A stretch of 49,564 nt of DNA from an uncultured Lachnospiraceae bacterium. Lineage in GTDB: Bacteria; Bacillota; Clostridia; Lachnospirales; Lachnospiraceae. The position numbers were made by a program, and so were the translations under genes. A model generated the notes under the pieces. It saw only the letters and a list, made by a program, of their open reading frames with translations, made no database searches and had not been told where the DNA came from. Positions 48,378 through 49,564 of this stretch are shown here, piece after piece (positions within the stretch are counted from its first letter, which is position 1; every line of letters starts with the position of its first letter). Where the stretch lies: assembly GCA_905235435.1 (NCBI GenBank), contig CAJOLD010000003.1, positions 1-49,564 on the forward strand. The letters are read 5' to 3'.

Positions 48378-49564
48378 TTATTCTGTTATGGCCTCGGATT
48401 CTGCTTCCTGCTCCTCGGGAAGAGCGTCGATCGTCTCATCGGGAGCGGAGTCTGTCTCATCCTCGAAAGCGCCTTCTTCTTCAGACTCCTCGGCTGCGGC
48501 TGCGCCGGCTGCCGCAGGTGCTGCTGCTGCCGCTGCCGGTGCTTCCTGCGCGGCTTCCTCTGCGAGGAAGATGATGCGGCCCTGTCCGTAAGGATCACTG
48601 TACTCCTCAGGGACCTTGCTGCCGTCCAGAGAAGCAAGGTAATCTTTGAGGATCGTCACATCGATGTATTCCGGATCAATGACCTTGCTGTCCTCGAACA
48701 TGGCCAGGCCGTCGTCAGCGTAATTGGCATTGATCGCCAGCGTATAGGCCGCTTCGACATCCAGAGGCTCATCGCCGACCAGCACGTCTTTTACGCGGTA
48801 GTCGCCTTCAACGCCTTCGAACGCGCCTTCACTGTCTGTCTTTACACTCGAGGGAACAAGCGTATCGATCGTGTAGGTAAGGCCGGACGGGGCGATCAGC
48901 GCGGTGCTCTCCTCCGGGAACTCACTGGCGCCCATCTCGAGGCAGTCAAGGATCTGCTGTCCGGTGACCTCGATCACGCTCACCTTCTGGGTCCACGGGA
49001 ACACGGTGGAAAGATCCATGTACTCGATATCGCCGGCCTTGATGTCGGCAAGAATGCTGCCGGCGTTCAGGAAAGCGATATCAGCGCCGGTCACTTCGCG
49101 GTATGCGTCCGTCAGAAAATCGGCCAGGTTGCAATTGCCGACGCGGGCAAGGGCTGCTTCCGGATCTTCCGGATCAAAGGCCACAAGATCAAAGTCCGTG
49201 GTTCCCTCTACCTCAAACAGGTAGTCGAACGATGCCTTTTCTTCTTCGGTCTCGGCCTCGCCGAACAGCTCGTCAACGGCTTCCTCCGCCTCGGAAATGA
49301 GTTCTTCTACGGCTTCCTGAGCCTCGGTCAGTGCTTCTTCCACGTTCTCCACGGCTTCTTCAGCGGCGGCAGCGATCGCTGCGCCGGCAGCCCCGAGAAC
49401 ATTCTCAGCTTCGGTGGACTCTTCTACCGCTTCCTCCGCCTCAGTGAGGGCCTCTTCCACGGTTTCCTCCGCCTCAGTGAGGGCCTCTTCTACAGCTTCT
49501 ACGGCTTCCTCAGCCTCTGTAAGGGCCTCTTCTACGGCTTCCTCCGCCTCGGTGAGGGTCTCTT
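48378..49564 (-). CDS. Surface 5'-nucleotidase C-terminal-domain protein with acidic 11-residue repeats (5' end cut)
   Basis: 395 codons in the window; the frame is open to the right edge with no convincing start, so it continues beyond. The first 40 residues or so are EALTEAEEAVE-type repeats, followed by more acidic helical sequence (ENVEEALTEAQEAVEELISEAEEAVDELFGEAE). A 5'-nucleotidase C-terminal domain follows (VGNCNLADFLTDAYREVTGADIAFLNAGSILADIKAGDIEYMDLSTVFPWTQKVSVIEVTGQQILDCLEMG), which binds the nucleotide in UshA-type enzymes. The chain ends in an Ala/Glu/Pro-rich tail without an LPxTG or membrane anchor. The catalytic metallophosphatase domain, if present, is outside the window; whether this protein is active is unknown. 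Confidence 0.85.
   Translation of the reverse strand, partial: ETLTEAEEAVEEALTEAEEAVEAVEEALTEAEETVEEALTEAEEAVEESTEAENVLGAAGAAIAAAAEEAVENVEEALTEAQEAVEELISEAEEAVDELFGEAETEEEKASFDYLFEVEGTTDFDLVAFDPEDPEAALARVGNCNLADFLTDAYREVTGADIAFLNAGSILADIKAGDIEYMDLSTVFPWTQKVSVIEVTGQQILDCLEMGASEFPEESTALIAPSGLTYTIDTLVPSSVKTDSEGAFEGVEGDYRVKDVLVGDEPLDVEAAYTLAINANYADDGLAMFEDSKVIDPEYIDVTILKDYLASLDGSKVPEEYSDPYGQGRIIFLAEEAAQEAPAAAAAAPAAAGAAAAEESEEEGAFEDETDSAPDETIDALPEEQEAESEAITE
49428..49564 (-). repeat. 33-base tandem repeat coding EALTEAEEAVE
   Basis: About four imperfect 33-base units (gaggccctcactgaggcg type) in frame, continuing past the window end. An 11-residue period fits a right-handed (hendecad) coiled coil. 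Confidence 0.85.

Noticed and set aside
49428..49564. CRISPR-like or palindromic repeat array at the right edge
   Set aside because: The 33-base units are contiguous, in frame, and code a regular acidic peptide; there are no spacers.

Overview
The window reads as chromosome from a GC-rich anaerobic Firmicute, most likely Lachnospiraceae or a close clostridial relative. The evidence is a set of Bacillus/Clostridium-type gene orders (rplU-prp-rpmA-obg, hpf-secA-prfB, lexA divergent from a LysM gene), an L27 with the N-terminal extension removed by Prp, families common in clostridia (DUF1002, DUF975, DUF3783, UPF0735), Gram-positive cell-wall proteins and a biotin-dependent sodium-pump decarboxylase locus. 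No phage, insertion sequence, integrase, CRISPR array or rRNA operon is visible. Most genes are on the minus strand, and no stretch over 300 bases lacks a gene or RNA.

Right to left along the minus strand: a truncated surface 5'-nucleotidase-type protein with 11-residue acidic repeats enters at the right edge (48.4-49.6 kb). It is followed by degV, a eukaryote-type hisA, hpf, secA, prfB (with the programmed frameshift), an SPFH protein with twin zinc ribbons, and an ACT-domain regulator. Two plus-strand membrane genes (39.0-40.3 kb) interrupt. Next come thrS and map, then a tight three-gene unit (BMP-like receptor without signal peptide, phosphoesterase, 76-residue protein), a tRNA-Ala(CGC) on the plus strand, an AAA+ ATPase facing purC, a small unknown gene with a PfkB kinase and plsY, and plus-strand aroF with a lone HicB-like gene.

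From 27.3 kb down: rnhA-tyrS-alaS; rpsU, cardiolipin synthase, a phosphoesterase, scpA and scpB; then a five-gene locus (13.0-18.6 kb) encoding a CoA-ester carboxyltransferase, a gamma subunit, a biotin carrier, the sodium-pump beta subunit and a pyruvate/oxaloacetate carboxyltransferase. Next are a PPK2 kinase and a SleB-type cell-wall hydrolase whose leader carries a WalR-like box. The ribosome-biogenesis cluster rplU-prp-rpmA-obg-DUF3783-yhbY-nadD-yqeK-rsfS-sseB follows. lexA (plus) and a yneA-like LysM gene (minus) diverge from a region with three SOS boxes. At the left end are a large DUF1002 secreted protein, the RNase P RNA and a truncated surface protein with Pro/Glu/Tyr repeats.

Much of the window is core housekeeping. 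The most unusual items are the ParB-like/BMP fusion with its overlapping phosphoesterase, the decarboxylase locus with two carboxyltransferases sharing one biotin carrier and one sodium pump, the eukaryote-type HisA, the WalR-like box on the hydrolase gene, and several palindromes placed on promoters.
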